Assembly: GCA_964471155.1 (NCBI GenBank)
Contig: CAYYFX010000003.1
Span: forward strand, 29,611 to 93,610
Length of the DNA stretch: 64,000 nt
Direction of reading: 5' to 3'
Origin: CAYYFX01 sp964471155
Lineage (GTDB): Bacteria; ARS69
Both the position numbers and the translations under genes were made by a program. Of this stretch, positions 1 to 7,986 are shown piece by piece (the stretch's first letter is position 1; every line of letters starts with the position of its first letter). The notes under the pieces are model-generated. The model did not search any database. It was not told the origin of the DNA and saw only the letters and a program-made list of their open reading frames with translations.

Positions 1-276
1 GTTCAAGTGGTGGTGGGTCGAGAAGCTCCGGGTGAGATCGACGTTCACGCTCTTCAACTCGTACTCACGACCACTTGAGTCCCTGGCGTCATTCCCCTCA
101 CGTGGCCCAAGGACTTGCAGTCCCGTCAAGAGGATGACCTGAAGTAGTTTCCCGCCGTTGTCCTGGAAGATATCGCGANNNNNNNNNNTGCCGTGCTTCG
201 ACGCGAGGGACTGGAGTTCGCGAATACACGGGAGGAGTAGGTCGAGCTTCGCACTGTCGGGATGCGGCTCCATCAT
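1..276 (-). CDS. pvuIIR: PvuII-family restriction endonuclease, C-terminus cut by window edge
   Basis: Type II endonuclease expected to cut CAGCTG. Reading the minus strand from ATG at 276-274 gives an N-terminus ending in SLASKHG, then the 10-base N run, then RDIFQDNGGKLLQVILLTG. After that come GND, EYELKSVN and STHHHLN at the edge. These match R.PvuII closely: the Asp of GND and the Glu and Lys of ELK are the metal-binding catalytic residues known for the family, and the HHH cluster contacts DNA. About 92 of roughly 157 residues are in the window. The frame is preserved across the N run (10 N behaves like 1 modulo 3). The start overlaps the controller stop as ATGA, so translation is probably coupled. 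Confidence 0.9.
   Translation of the reverse strand, partial: MMEPHPDSAKLDLLLPCIRELQSLASKHGXXXXRDIFQDNGGKLLQVILLTGLQVLGPREGNDARDSSGREYELKSVNVDLTRSFSTHHHLN
179..188. other. 10-base N run (assembly ambiguity)
   Basis: Ten N lie inside the endonuclease gene, between codons for KHG and RDIF. R.PvuII has only a few residues at this point (from memory KHG-IND-IFQ), so the true missing sequence is probably a single base rather than ten. The frame is intact in both cases. Confidence 0.9.
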
Positions 277-500
277 GACGTCGACCTCAAGAGGCTGCTC
301 GCGTCGACCCGCAACGCGTGGGCAAGGCGAGCGATGTTGTCGATGGAGATGTTGCGTCGCCCGCGCTCCACTGAACTGATGTACGTTCTGTGAAGCCCAG
401 CGAGTTCGGCCAGCGCCTCCTGGGACAGTCCGCGGGTCAGCCGGGCCGCACGGAGGTTCGCAGCGAAGGCCACTCGGAGGGCCCACGGAGGGGAACTCAT
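273..500 (-). CDS. Controller (C) protein of the PvuII-type system, XRE-family HTH
   Basis: Small DNA-binding regulator, 75 residues from ATG at 500. It is almost entirely one helix-turn-helix domain: LSQEALAELAGLHRTYISS followed by VERGRRNISIDNIARLAHAL. The HRTYIS-x-ERGRRNIS pattern is typical of C proteins of restriction-modification systems. A longer reading to 587 would run through the C-box region and is less likely. It ends in TGA overlapping the endonuclease ATG by 4 nt and is divergent from the methyltransferase, the arrangement known for PvuII. It should bind the tandem boxes at 523-548, activate its own operon and delay endonuclease expression until DNA is methylated; that role is inferred from the family. 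Confidence 0.88.
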   Translation of the reverse strand: MSSPPWALRVAFAANLRAARLTRGLSQEALAELAGLHRTYISSVERGRRNISIDNIARLAHALRVDASSLLRSTS

Positions 501-517
501 GCCGGCAGTGTTTGGCC

Positions 518-548
518 TTGACGACTTTTGGTCTACAGACTTAAGGTC
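518..548. promoter_or_regulatory. Tandem C-boxes overlapping a methyltransferase promoter
   Basis: Two boxes, GACTTTTGGTC at 523-533 and GACTTAAGGTC at 538-548, are separated by 4 nt (centres 15 bp apart). They resemble the GACT-N3-AGTC operators of PvuII-type controllers. A plus-strand promoter TTGACG (518-523), 17-nt spacer, TTAAGG (541-546) overlaps them, so bound C protein would cover the -10 of the methyltransferase promoter while being well placed to control the minus-strand C-R operon. The geometry is seen; the regulation is inferred. Confidence 0.75.
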
Positions 549-590
549 ACGCCCCATGACATCGCTGCGGGCCACTCGGGGGGGCAAGCC

Positions 591-1595
591 GTGCTGAGTT
601 CAACACCGGCGTATCGGACTATCGGGGGTGCTGCGTTCCATGGAGACTCCCTTGGACTGCTGGCGGAGCTCCCGGACCGAAGCGTCAACCTAGCCATCAC
701 CAGCCCGCCATTCGCCCTGCAGCGCAAGAAGGAGTATGGCAATCCCGAGCAGGACGACTACGCCGACTGGCTGGCGGAATTCGCCAAGGCGCTGCTGCCC
801 AAGCTCGCCGACGACGGCAGCTTCGTTCTCGACGTCGGGGGTGCGTATCAAAAGGGGGTGCCTGTACGGAGCCTTCACAACTTCCGCGTGCTCCTGAGGC
901 TGTGCGATGACATCGGCTACTTCCTGGCCGAGGATTTCTATTGGTTCAATCCATCGAAGCTGCCCAGTCCCATCGAGTGGGTCAACAAGAGGAAGATGCG
1001 GGCCAAGGACTCCGTGAACACGGTGTGGTGGTTCGCGAAGACGGAGTGGCCGAAGGCAAACGTCACGCGCGTCCTAGCCGCCTACAGCGCACGCATGCGG
1101 CGCCTTTTGTCGGATCCGGAGGGATTCTACACCCCGAAGCGCAGGCCGTCAGGGCACGACATCGGCGCGGGGTTCGCGTCGGACAATGGTGGCGCGATAC
1201 CATCAAACCTCCTGTCCATTCCGAATTCCGAGTCGGCAGGTACGTATCTAGCAACCTGCAAGTCGCTGGGGATTGCCGCACATCCGGCGCGGTTTCCAGC
1301 GAAGCTGCCCGAGTTCTTCATACGGTTCCTTACCGACCCCGGTGATCTGGTTCTGGATTTCTTCGCGGGATCTAACACGACCGGGGCAGTGGCGGAGGCG
1401 GAGGGACGTCGATGGCTGTCTTTCGACGCAAGCCGAGAGTATCTGGCGGCGTCCGTCTTCCGATTCTCCCCTGCTTCGTCCTCCATGGAGGAGCGCCGCG
1501 CGGCGTACGAGCGGATCGCGCAGGGAGGGTTCGTGGACGTTTCTGCCGGGGGGGCGATGGACCTGTTCTATCAAGGGCGTACCGCAGTCGGATAG
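591..1595 (+). CDS. pvuIIM: PvuII-type N4-cytosine DNA methyltransferase
   Basis: Modification enzyme expected to methylate cytosine N4 within CAGCTG. Catalytic motif IV is TSPPF (residues 37-41) followed by ALQRKKEYGN; further on are WFNPSKLPSPIEWVNKRK, RPSGHDIG and AHPARFPAKLPEFFIR. The SAM-binding motif FFAGSNTTG lies near the C-terminus, the beta-class motif order. Similarity to M.PvuII runs over the whole length. I choose GTG at 591 (G-rich ribosome-binding run just upstream), which gives 334 residues, close to the 336 I recall for M.PvuII. A TTG reading from 528 would start inside the C-boxes. Base composition is much less G+C-rich than the neighbouring genes, consistent with acquisition of the whole system by transfer. 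Confidence 0.92.
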   Translation: MLSSTPAYRTIGGAAFHGDSLGLLAELPDRSVNLAITSPPFALQRKKEYGNPEQDDYADWLAEFAKALLPKLADDGSFVLDVGGAYQKGVPVRSLHNFRVLLRLCDDIGYFLAEDFYWFNPSKLPSPIEWVNKRKMRAKDSVNTVWWFAKTEWPKANVTRVLAAYSARMRRLLSDPEGFYTPKRRPSGHDIGAGFASDNGGAIPSNLLSIPNSESAGTYLATCKSLGIAAHPARFPAKLPEFFIRFLTDPGDLVLDFFAGSNTTGAVAEAEGRRWLSFDASREYLAASVFRFSPASSSMEERRAAYERIAQGGFVDVSAGGAMDLFYQGRTAVG

Positions 1596-1619
1596 CGCGT
1601 GTGCATTCCGTTCCGCGCG

Positions 1620-2483
1620 TCACCGCACCGCGTCGAGCAGCGCGCGGAAGTACGCCGGCATCTCGTGCCGCGGGTACCACGCCAGCGCGATCTCCTGGTC
1701 CAGGTGCCTGCCCGGGCAGAGATCCACGAGTCGCCCATCCGCGAGCCACGGCGCCGCGAAGTCGTCCGCGAGCACGGAGTAGCCGAGCCCTCCGGCCACG
1801 AGTTCCGCGAGCGCGTCCGGGTTGTTCACGAGATGGCGCCGCCGGCGCGCCCCGGCGAGGAGGTCGTGCTCGCGCAGGAACGCGAAGGTGGCGTCGTCCG
1901 TCTCGTCGAAGTCCACGATCCGCTCGGTGCGCACGACCTCCGCCGCATCGCGCGACGCCCACGCCGCCGGACCCACGAGCCGGTGCCGCGCGGGGCGCAG
2001 GCGCCTCGAGTCCAGCTCGTTCACCACGTCGTCGGCGCGCAGCACGGCGATCTCCGCGGCGCCCGTCTTCAGGTGGCTCAGCCCCGAGCCCGTGTCGTCG
2101 AGCAGGAAGCCCAGCGTGACGCCGGGGAACGCGCGCGCCGCGGCCGCCGCCTGCGGGATCACGCGGCAGCGCATCAGGCTCGATGGCCCGGTCACGGTCA
2201 CGCGCACGGCGGCCGCGGCCTCGCCGCGCCGCACGAAGGACAGCATCTCGCCCTCGAGCTCGCCCACGCTCCGGCACCAGCGCACGAGGGCCTCGCCCTC
2301 CGCCGTGGGCCGCATTCCCTTGCGGGAGCGCACGAACAGCGTGGCGCCGAGGTCCCGCTCGAGCGCGCGGATCCGCTGCGTCACGCCGGTCTGGCTGAGC
2401 CCCACTTCCCGCGCGGCCCCGTGGACCGTGCCCTGCCGGACGATCGCGAGGAACGCTTGGATGCCGGGATGCAGTAAACTCAT
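1620..2483 (-). CDS. LysR-family regulator, ArgP/LysG-like
   Basis: 287-residue transcription factor. The N-terminal winged HTH is clear (FLAIVRQGTVHGAAREVGLS, then QRIRALERDLGATLFVRSRKG), followed by a substrate-binding effector domain. The effector domain ends with a segment around GRLVDLCPG and AWYPRHE that resembles the ArgP/LysG branch, whose members sense basic amino acids. The gene is divergent from argG, so control of arginine synthesis is a reasonable guess, but I cannot separate ArgP-like from a generic LysR protein by eye. It starts at ATG 2483 behind an AT-rich control region, and its 3' end faces the methyltransferase gene with only 24 bases between. Confidence 0.85.
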   Translation of the reverse strand: MSLLHPGIQAFLAIVRQGTVHGAAREVGLSQTGVTQRIRALERDLGATLFVRSRKGMRPTAEGEALVRWCRSVGELEGEMLSFVRRGEAAAAVRVTVTGPSSLMRCRVIPQAAAAARAFPGVTLGFLLDDTGSGLSHLKTGAAEIAVLRADDVVNELDSRRLRPARHRLVGPAAWASRDAAEVVRTERIVDFDETDDATFAFLREHDLLAGARRRRHLVNNPDALAELVAGGLGYSVLADDFAAPWLADGRLVDLCPGRHLDQEIALAWYPRHEMPAYFRALLDAVR

Positions 2484-2492
2484 TATGATTCA

Positions 2493-2521
2493 TCAATAGA
2501 GCAGATCAATCCATTAGGCAA
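2493..2521 (-). promoter_or_regulatory. lysR promoter in AT-rich divergent region
   Basis: On the minus strand TTGCCT (2521-2516), a 17-nt spacer and TATTGA (2498-2493) place the transcription start only a few bases before ATG 2483, so the message would be nearly leaderless. The TGATTCATCA palindrome at 2486-2495 overlaps the -10 and could be an autoregulatory LysR site. This AT-rich patch (2480-2535) stands out in a very G+C-rich sequence. No equally clear argG promoter was found. Confidence 0.55.
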
Positions 2522-2622
2522 ATCGTTTTCCTGCCCCTAGGAATCCCCCCTTCGCGCGCGGCGTCGCGGTCGATCCGACGGCGCCGGCTCCACGGGCGCT
2601 CCGCCCGAGCCGGGGAGGGGAC

Positions 2623-3966
2623 ATGCACACGAACGGGAAGCCCGGCCGCGGCCGGCGGCGGGTCGCCTTGGCGTACAGCGGCGGGCTGGACACGTCCGTG
2701 ATCCTGGTCTGGCTCGTGGAGCAGGGCTTCGACGTCCTGGCCTACGTGGCCAACGTCGGACAGCGGGAGGACCTGGACGAAGCGGCCCGCAAGGCCCGGG
2801 CGCTCGGCGCGGCCGAGGTCCGCGTGGAGGACCTGCGCGAGGAGTTCGTGTCCGACTACGTGCTCCCGGTGATCTCCGCGAACGCGGTGTACGAGGGCCG
2901 CTACCTCCTCGGCACGGCCGTGGCACGCCCGCTCATCGCGAAGGGGCAGGTGGCGTTCGCGCGCCGCTCCGGCGCGGACGCCGTCGCGCACGGGGCCACC
3001 GGCAAGGGCAACGACCAGGTCCGCTTCGAGCTGGCGTACGCCGCGCTCGCGCCGGACCTGGAGGTGATCGCGCCGTGGAAGGACCCGCGCTTCCTCGCGG
3101 CGTTCCGCGGGCGCTCGGACATGCTGCGGTACGCCGAGGCGAACGGCATCCCCGTGAAGTCGTCGCGGGCCAAGCCGTACAGCGAGGACGACAACCTCCT
3201 GCACATCAGCCACGAGGCCGGGATCCTCGAGCAGCCGGACCGCGTGCCGCCCGCGGAGGTGTGGTCGCGCACGGTGGCGCCGGAGCACGCACCGGACGAG
3301 CCGGTCGTCGTGCGCATCGACTTCGCCGACGGCATCCCGGTGTCGGTCGGCGACCCCGCGCGCGGCGTGCCGGTGACCGGCGCCCTGGAGCTGTTCCTGC
3401 ACCTGGACGCGCTCGGCGCGGCGCACGGCATCGGGCGGCTGGACATGGTGGAAAACCGCTTCGTCGGCGTGAAGTCGCGCGGGCTGTACGAGACGCCGGC
3501 GGGCACGATCCTGCTCGCCGCGCACCGCGACCTCGAGGGCGTGGCGATGGACCGCGAGGTGATGCGCGTGCGCGACCTGCTGTCGCTGCGCGCGGCCGAG
3601 CTCGTCTACAACGGCTTCTGGTTCAGCCCGGAGATGGACCTCGTGATGTCCGCCATCCGCAAGAGCCAGGAGGGCGTGGACGGCCACGTCCTCGTGAAGC
3701 TGTACAAGGGCGGGGTGTACCCGCTGGCGCGTTCCGCGCCCGGCTCCCTGTACGACGCGCGCCTGTCCAGCATGGACGAGGACGGCGGCTTCGACCAGAC
3801 GCACGCCGAGGGGTTCATCCGCATCCAGGCCATCCGCTTGAAGGCGCACCACGGGAGGCGGTTCCGCAGGGCGGCGGAGCAGGACGAGGCCGGCGTTCCG
3901 TCCGGCGCGCCTCCCGCGTCCGCGCTGCCCGCCACGCCGTCCGCCTCCGCGACGGTGACGTCGTGA
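2623..3966 (+). CDS. argG: Argininosuccinate synthase
   Basis: Joins citrulline and aspartate with ATP to make argininosuccinate, the next-to-last step of arginine synthesis; cytosolic. The ATP-pyrophosphatase P-loop SGGLDTS is at residues 19-25, with ATGKGNDQVRFE and VKSSRAKPYSEDDNLLHIS downstream, all typical of ArgG. It is 447 residues; about the last 40 are a low-complexity Ala/Pro/Ser tail beyond the usual C-terminus. ATG 2623 follows GGGGAGGGG. The stop overlaps argH as GTGA, so the two are translationally coupled. Confidence 0.96.
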   Translation: MHTNGKPGRGRRRVALAYSGGLDTSVILVWLVEQGFDVLAYVANVGQREDLDEAARKARALGAAEVRVEDLREEFVSDYVLPVISANAVYEGRYLLGTAVARPLIAKGQVAFARRSGADAVAHGATGKGNDQVRFELAYAALAPDLEVIAPWKDPRFLAAFRGRSDMLRYAEANGIPVKSSRAKPYSEDDNLLHISHEAGILEQPDRVPPAEVWSRTVAPEHAPDEPVVVRIDFADGIPVSVGDPARGVPVTGALELFLHLDALGAAHGIGRLDMVENRFVGVKSRGLYETPAGTILLAAHRDLEGVAMDREVMRVRDLLSLRAAELVYNGFWFSPEMDLVMSAIRKSQEGVDGHVLVKLYKGGVYPLARSAPGSLYDARLSSMDEDGGFDQTHAEGFIRIQAIRLKAHHGRRFRRAAEQDEAGVPSGAPPASALPATPSASATVTS

Positions 3967-5192
3967 CGCCGCTGTGGCGGCGGGAGGCCGCGGCCGATCC
4001 GTGGCTGGCGCGCTTCCTCGCCGGGGACGACCCCGTGCTGGACCAGCGCCTGGTCGCGCACGACTGCCGGGCGTCGGCCGCGCACGCGCGGATGCTGCAC
4101 GGGATCGGCGTGCTCGACGCCGACGAGCTGGCGCGGCTGGAGACGGCGCTGGCCGAGATCGCGGCGCGGGCCGCGCGCGGCGAGTTCCCGATCACGCCGG
4201 AGGACGAGGACGGGCACACGGCGATCGAGGCGTTCCTCGTGGCGCGCTGCGGCGACGCGGGCCGGCGGATCCACACCGCCCGTTCGCGCAACGACCAGGT
4301 GCTCACGGCGCTCCGCCTCTGGGAGAAGGAGCAACTGGCGCACGTGCTCGACGCCCTGGACGACCACGTCGAGGCGCTGGAGGACGCCGCGGATCGCCAT
4401 CGCGACGTGAGGCTGCCGGGCTACACCCATATGCAACGCGCGATGCCCACCACGGCCGGCGTGTGGCTCGGCAGCTTCGCGGACGCGGCGCGCGACGATC
4501 GCGGCATCGTGGAGCAGGCGCTCCGGCTCGCGGACCAGTGCCCTCTGGGCACCGCCGCCGGCTTCGGCGTGCCGGTGCTGCCGATCGACCGCGAGCGCGT
4601 CGCGCGCGAGCTCGGCTTCGCGCGCGTCCAGGAGAACCCGATGTACGCGCAGCTCAGTCGCGGCCGCGTCGAGGGCTTCGTGCTCACGGCGTGCGCGCAG
4701 GTGACGCACGGGCTGAACCGGCTGGCGTCGGATCTGCTGCTGTTCGGCACGCGCGAGTTCGGCTTCGTGACGCTCCCCGCGGGGCTCTGCACCGGAAGCT
4801 CGCTCATGCCGCAGAAGCGCAACATGGACGTCCTGGAGCTGATCCGGGCGGCGCATCACGTCGTGTGCGCGGAGGAGGCGAAGGTGCGCGGCATCACCGC
4901 GGGGCTGCCGTCCGGCTACCACCGCGACCTGCAGCTCACGAAGGGACCGCTGTTCGCCGGCGTGGCCGCCGCGCGCGACGCGCTGCGCGCGATGCGCCTG
5001 GTGCTCGACGGGCTCTCGATCGACGCGGCGGCGTGCGCCGCGGCGCTGACGGACGAGGTGTACGCCACGGAGCGCGCGCTGGAGCTCGTGGCGCGCGGCG
5101 TGCCCTTCCGGGACGCGCATCACCGGGTGGCCGCGGCGGAGGCGGCGAAGCGGAGCGGGAAGGAGACGGACGTTGAACACGGCATGGACTGA
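3963..5192 (+). CDS. argH: Argininosuccinate lyase
   Basis: Splits argininosuccinate into arginine and fumarate. 409 residues from a GTG start that overlaps the argG stop by 4 nt. The fumarase/aspartase superfamily signature GSSLMPQKRN lies near residue 278, the N-terminal HTARSRNDQ and central GYTHMQRAMPTT motifs are intact, and GYHRDLQLTKGPLF is typical of ArgH. Its 3' end overlaps the following aminotransferase by 20 nt, so argG, argH and that gene form one transcription unit. Confidence 0.96.
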   Translation: MTPLWRREAAADPWLARFLAGDDPVLDQRLVAHDCRASAAHARMLHGIGVLDADELARLETALAEIAARAARGEFPITPEDEDGHTAIEAFLVARCGDAGRRIHTARSRNDQVLTALRLWEKEQLAHVLDALDDHVEALEDAADRHRDVRLPGYTHMQRAMPTTAGVWLGSFADAARDDRGIVEQALRLADQCPLGTAAGFGVPVLPIDRERVARELGFARVQENPMYAQLSRGRVEGFVLTACAQVTHGLNRLASDLLLFGTREFGFVTLPAGLCTGSSLMPQKRNMDVLELIRAAHHVVCAEEAKVRGITAGLPSGYHRDLQLTKGPLFAGVAAARDALRAMRLVLDGLSIDAAACAAALTDEVYATERALELVARGVPFRDAHHRVAAAEAAKRSGKETDVEHGMD

Positions 5193-6708
5193 CCTCAGGG
5201 AGATCCGGCTGCTGGCCGGCGACCGGAGCACCGCGGGGCTGGACGACGACATCCTCGCGCCGTTCCTGGAGACGGACGCGGACCTTCGCGCCGCCGTCTC
5301 CCGTGCGCTCGCGGCCGCCCGGCGCCTCCGCAAGGACGCGCCGGAGCTCGTGGCCGTGCCGGAGGACGCGCTGTGCGCGGAGCTGCAGGAGGACTACCTG
5401 AACTTCTACGGCGACGACGCCCGCAGCCCCTACGTCCCGCTCGCGGCCAAGGGCCCGTGGATCGTCACGCTGCACGGCGCCGTGCTGCACGACTCCGGCG
5501 GCTACGGGATGCTCGGCATGGGGCATGCGCCGGACGCCGTGCTGGACGTGCTGGACGAGCCGTGGGTCATGGCGAACGTGATGACGCCGAGCCTCAGCCA
5601 GCGCCGCTTCGCGCGGCGATTGCGCCGGGAGATCGGCGCGACGCGCGGCGCGTGCCCGTACGCGAAGTTCCTCTGCCTGAACTCCGGCTCCGAGTCCGTC
5701 ACGATGGCCGCGCGCATCACGGACCTGCACGCGCACCGGCAGACCGGGCCGGGCGCTCGGCACGCCGGGAAGCGCGTCCGGTACCTCAGCCTCGCCGGCA
5801 GCTTCCACGGGCGCACGGATCCCGCGGCCCGCGTGTCCGGCGTCACGCTGGACCTGTACCGGCGGACGCTCGCGTCCTTCCGGGACGCGGACCGGCTGAC
5901 GCTGGTGGAACCGAACGACGAGACGGGGCTGGCGGCGGCGTTCGACGCGGCCGAGCGCACCGGCGTCTTCTTCGAGGCGGTGTTCCTGGAGCCGGTGATG
6001 GGCGAGGGCAAGTCCGGCCTCGCGCTCACGCCGTCCTTCTACGAACTCGCGCGCCGGCTCACGCGCCGCCACGGGGCGCTGCTCGTGTGCGACTCCATCC
6101 AGGCGGGCTTCCGCGCCACCGGGTATCTCAGCATCGTGGACTACCCGGGCTTCGGGTCGTGCGACGCGCCGGATCTGGAGACCTTCTCCAAGGCGCTGAA
6201 CGGCGGGCAGTACCCGCTGTCGGTGCTGGCGCTGGGGGAGGAGGCGGCGTCGCTGTACGTCACCGGCGTCTACGGCAACACGATGACCACGTGCCCGCGC
6301 GGGCTGGAGGTGGGGTGCGCGGTGCTGGACTCGGTCACGGACGACGTGCGGGAGAACATCCGCGCGCGCGGGGCGCAGCTGAGGGACGAGCTGTCCGCCG
6401 TGGCCGCGGAGCTGGGCGACGGCGCGCTCGTGGTGCGCGGCACGGGACTCATCGTGTGCCTGGAGCTCGATCCCGCGCGCTTCCCGGTCTGCGGGCGCGG
6501 CGGCGTCGAGGAGCGGCTCCGCCGGTGCGGGATCCACATGATCCACGGCGGGACGAACGGGCTGCGGTTCACCCCGCACTTCGGCGTCACCGGGGCCGAG
6601 ATCCGGCTGATCGCGAGCCGGGTCCGGCGCGTCCTTCTCGAGGGCGCGGGCGCGGGCGCGGGCGCGGCGACGGAGCGCGACGCGACGGCGGTCGCCGCGA
6701 AGGCCTGA
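5173..6708 (+). CDS. Class III PLP-dependent aminotransferase in the arginine operon
   Basis: 511-residue aminotransferase, fold type I. The PLP-binding segment LCLNSGSES, an Asp at residue 307 in LLVCDSIQAGFRATG and the Schiff-base lysine at about residue 340 (FSKALNGGQYP) are present. The usual DE(V/I)Q is DSIQ here, so the Glu is replaced by Ser. Close coupling with argH suggests an ornithine- or acetylornithine-type reaction, but the protein is longer than ArgD (about 400) with an N-terminal extension of roughly 90 residues, so the substrate is uncertain. TTG 5173 is preferred because AAGGAGA lies 6 nt upstream. The C-terminus is a Gly/Ala repeat. Confidence 0.85.
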   Translation: MNTAWTDLREIRLLAGDRSTAGLDDDILAPFLETDADLRAAVSRALAAARRLRKDAPELVAVPEDALCAELQEDYLNFYGDDARSPYVPLAAKGPWIVTLHGAVLHDSGGYGMLGMGHAPDAVLDVLDEPWVMANVMTPSLSQRRFARRLRREIGATRGACPYAKFLCLNSGSESVTMAARITDLHAHRQTGPGARHAGKRVRYLSLAGSFHGRTDPAARVSGVTLDLYRRTLASFRDADRLTLVEPNDETGLAAAFDAAERTGVFFEAVFLEPVMGEGKSGLALTPSFYELARRLTRRHGALLVCDSIQAGFRATGYLSIVDYPGFGSCDAPDLETFSKALNGGQYPLSVLALGEEAASLYVTGVYGNTMTTCPRGLEVGCAVLDSVTDDVRENIRARGAQLRDELSAVAAELGDGALVVRGTGLIVCLELDPARFPVCGRGGVEERLRRCGIHMIHGGTNGLRFTPHFGVTGAEIRLIASRVRRVLLEGAGAGAGAATERDATAVAAKA

Positions 6709-6718
6709 GCGGACGCGA

Positions 6719-6748
6719 CGGCCCGTCCGGAGGATCCCGGACGGGCCG
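6719..6748 (+). terminator. Hairpin terminator after the arg operon
   Basis: CGGCCCGTCCG (6719-6729) pairs perfectly with CGGACGGGCCG (6738-6748) around an 8-nt loop, starting 11 nt after the aminotransferase stop. No T-run follows, so it may be a weak intrinsic terminator or a 3' stabiliser. It also lies just downstream of the converging lipoprotein gene. Confidence 0.6.
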
Positions 6749-6774
6749 CGCGCGCCGGCGGGCGGAAGAACGGG

Positions 6775-7739
6775 CTAGGCCGCCGGGCACTCCGTGTCGT
6801 TCTGCCGCGAGTCCCAGCACGCCGGCTCCCCGCCGTTGTAGTCCGGGGCGCGGAGCGAGCCCGTGCCGTCGGCCTCGTTCCAGCGCACGTACCAGCTCCC
6901 GTCGCCCGCCGAGACGTCCGTCCACGTGAACGACTTCCGCGAGCCGTCCTCGCGGAACTCGAGCGAGTTGCCCGGGTGGTCCAACTCGTCCAGGAAGCGA
7001 AGGTACTCGCCGTCCGCGTCCTGGCCCCACTGCAGCGACGCCACGACCGGCTTTCCCGCGCGCTCGAAGTCGTGGAACTGCAGGTCGCCCGCGTCGCCGT
7101 CGGACCAGGTCTCGCCCGAGAACCAGAGCTCGTTCCCGTACCCGTCGAGCGTGTTCGAGACGCGCATCTCCCACTCCACGCGGTCCGCCGCGACGAACTT
7201 CCCGCGCAGACGGATCTGCGCCTCCTCGCTCCCGTGCACGTACGTGTAGATCCACAGGTACGAGCCGTCGTCCTGCGGGCTCGGCACCGTGTCGAGCGCC
7301 AGCGCGAAGGCCGTGACCGGCGGCACGAGCAGCAGGTGCGTCACCGCGCCGGCGACGGCGACGCGCACGTACGCGTTGAAGAAGTTCGCCTTCGACGCGC
7401 GCTCGATCGCGCTCGGCTCCCGGAAGAAGCCGAAGTCGAACGTCAGCCGCTCCGCCGAAGGGACCGGCGGGACCTCCTCCGGCGCGGGGGCCGTGACGGG
7501 GTTCTCATCGGAGCAGCCGTNNNNNNNNNNNNNNNNNNNNNNNNNNNNNNNNNNNNNNNNNNNNNNNNNNNNNNNNNNNNNNNNNNNNNNNNNNNNNNNN
7601 NNNNNNNNNNNNNNNNNNNNGGCGGGACCTCCTCCGGCGCGGGGGCCGTGACGGGGTTCTCATCGGAGCAGCCGTACACCGCCACGAGCACGGCGCCGGC
7701 CAGGGCCAGGGACTTCAGGGATCGGTGGCTGCGGAACAT
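6775..7739 (-). CDS. Putative lipoprotein, interrupted by an assembly gap
   Basis: From ATG 7739, behind AGGAGG, the minus strand encodes a signal peptide ending in a lipobox (VLVAVYGC at about residues 16-23) and a Thr/Pro/Glu linker. It then enters the 100-N run at 7521-7620. Because a 55-bp sequence is duplicated on both sides of the run, removing the N and one copy (155 nt) restores one frame, which continues LTFDFGFFREPSAIERASKA down to the stop at 6775. The repaired protein would be about 270 residues, anchored in a membrane, with a Trp/Asp-rich beta-type domain and a Cys pair near the C-terminus. I do not recognise a family. As deposited the frame is broken, but this is probably an assembly artefact and not a pseudogene. 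Confidence 0.72.
7466..7675. other. 100-N gap flanked by identical 55-bp contig ends
   Basis: Bases 7466-7520 and 7621-7675 are identical and directly abut the two sides of the N run (7521-7620). Such perfect duplication at a scaffold join is what results when overlapping contig ends are not merged. The true genome probably has one copy and no gap here. Confidence 0.85.
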
Positions 7740-7986
7740 GGTCGCCTCCTGCGAAAGGACTCGTCGGGTGACGGACGGGGGAATTGCAGGGGACGTGCCG
7801 ACACGGCTCCGGGGGACGAGCGGACTCCGCAAGCTACGACTCGACAACGACTTGGGGCGGCACTCCGCCGTGCGTCAGGCTCGGCGGGTGCCGTCGCGAA
7901 CCCGCACGCCTGTGGTGCTGCTTCACAAGGACGGGCGCTCAAGCCGGAGGACTCGGTAGTCCGATATTACGAATCGGGAGGCCGAC

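Noticed and set aside
158..379. Plus-strand ORF through the N run
   Set aside because: It runs antisense to the controller and endonuclease genes, whose homology to PvuII proteins is unmistakable.
7466..7675. 55-bp direct repeat as a biological repeat
   Set aside because: Its exact abutment to both sides of the N run indicates unmerged contig ends.
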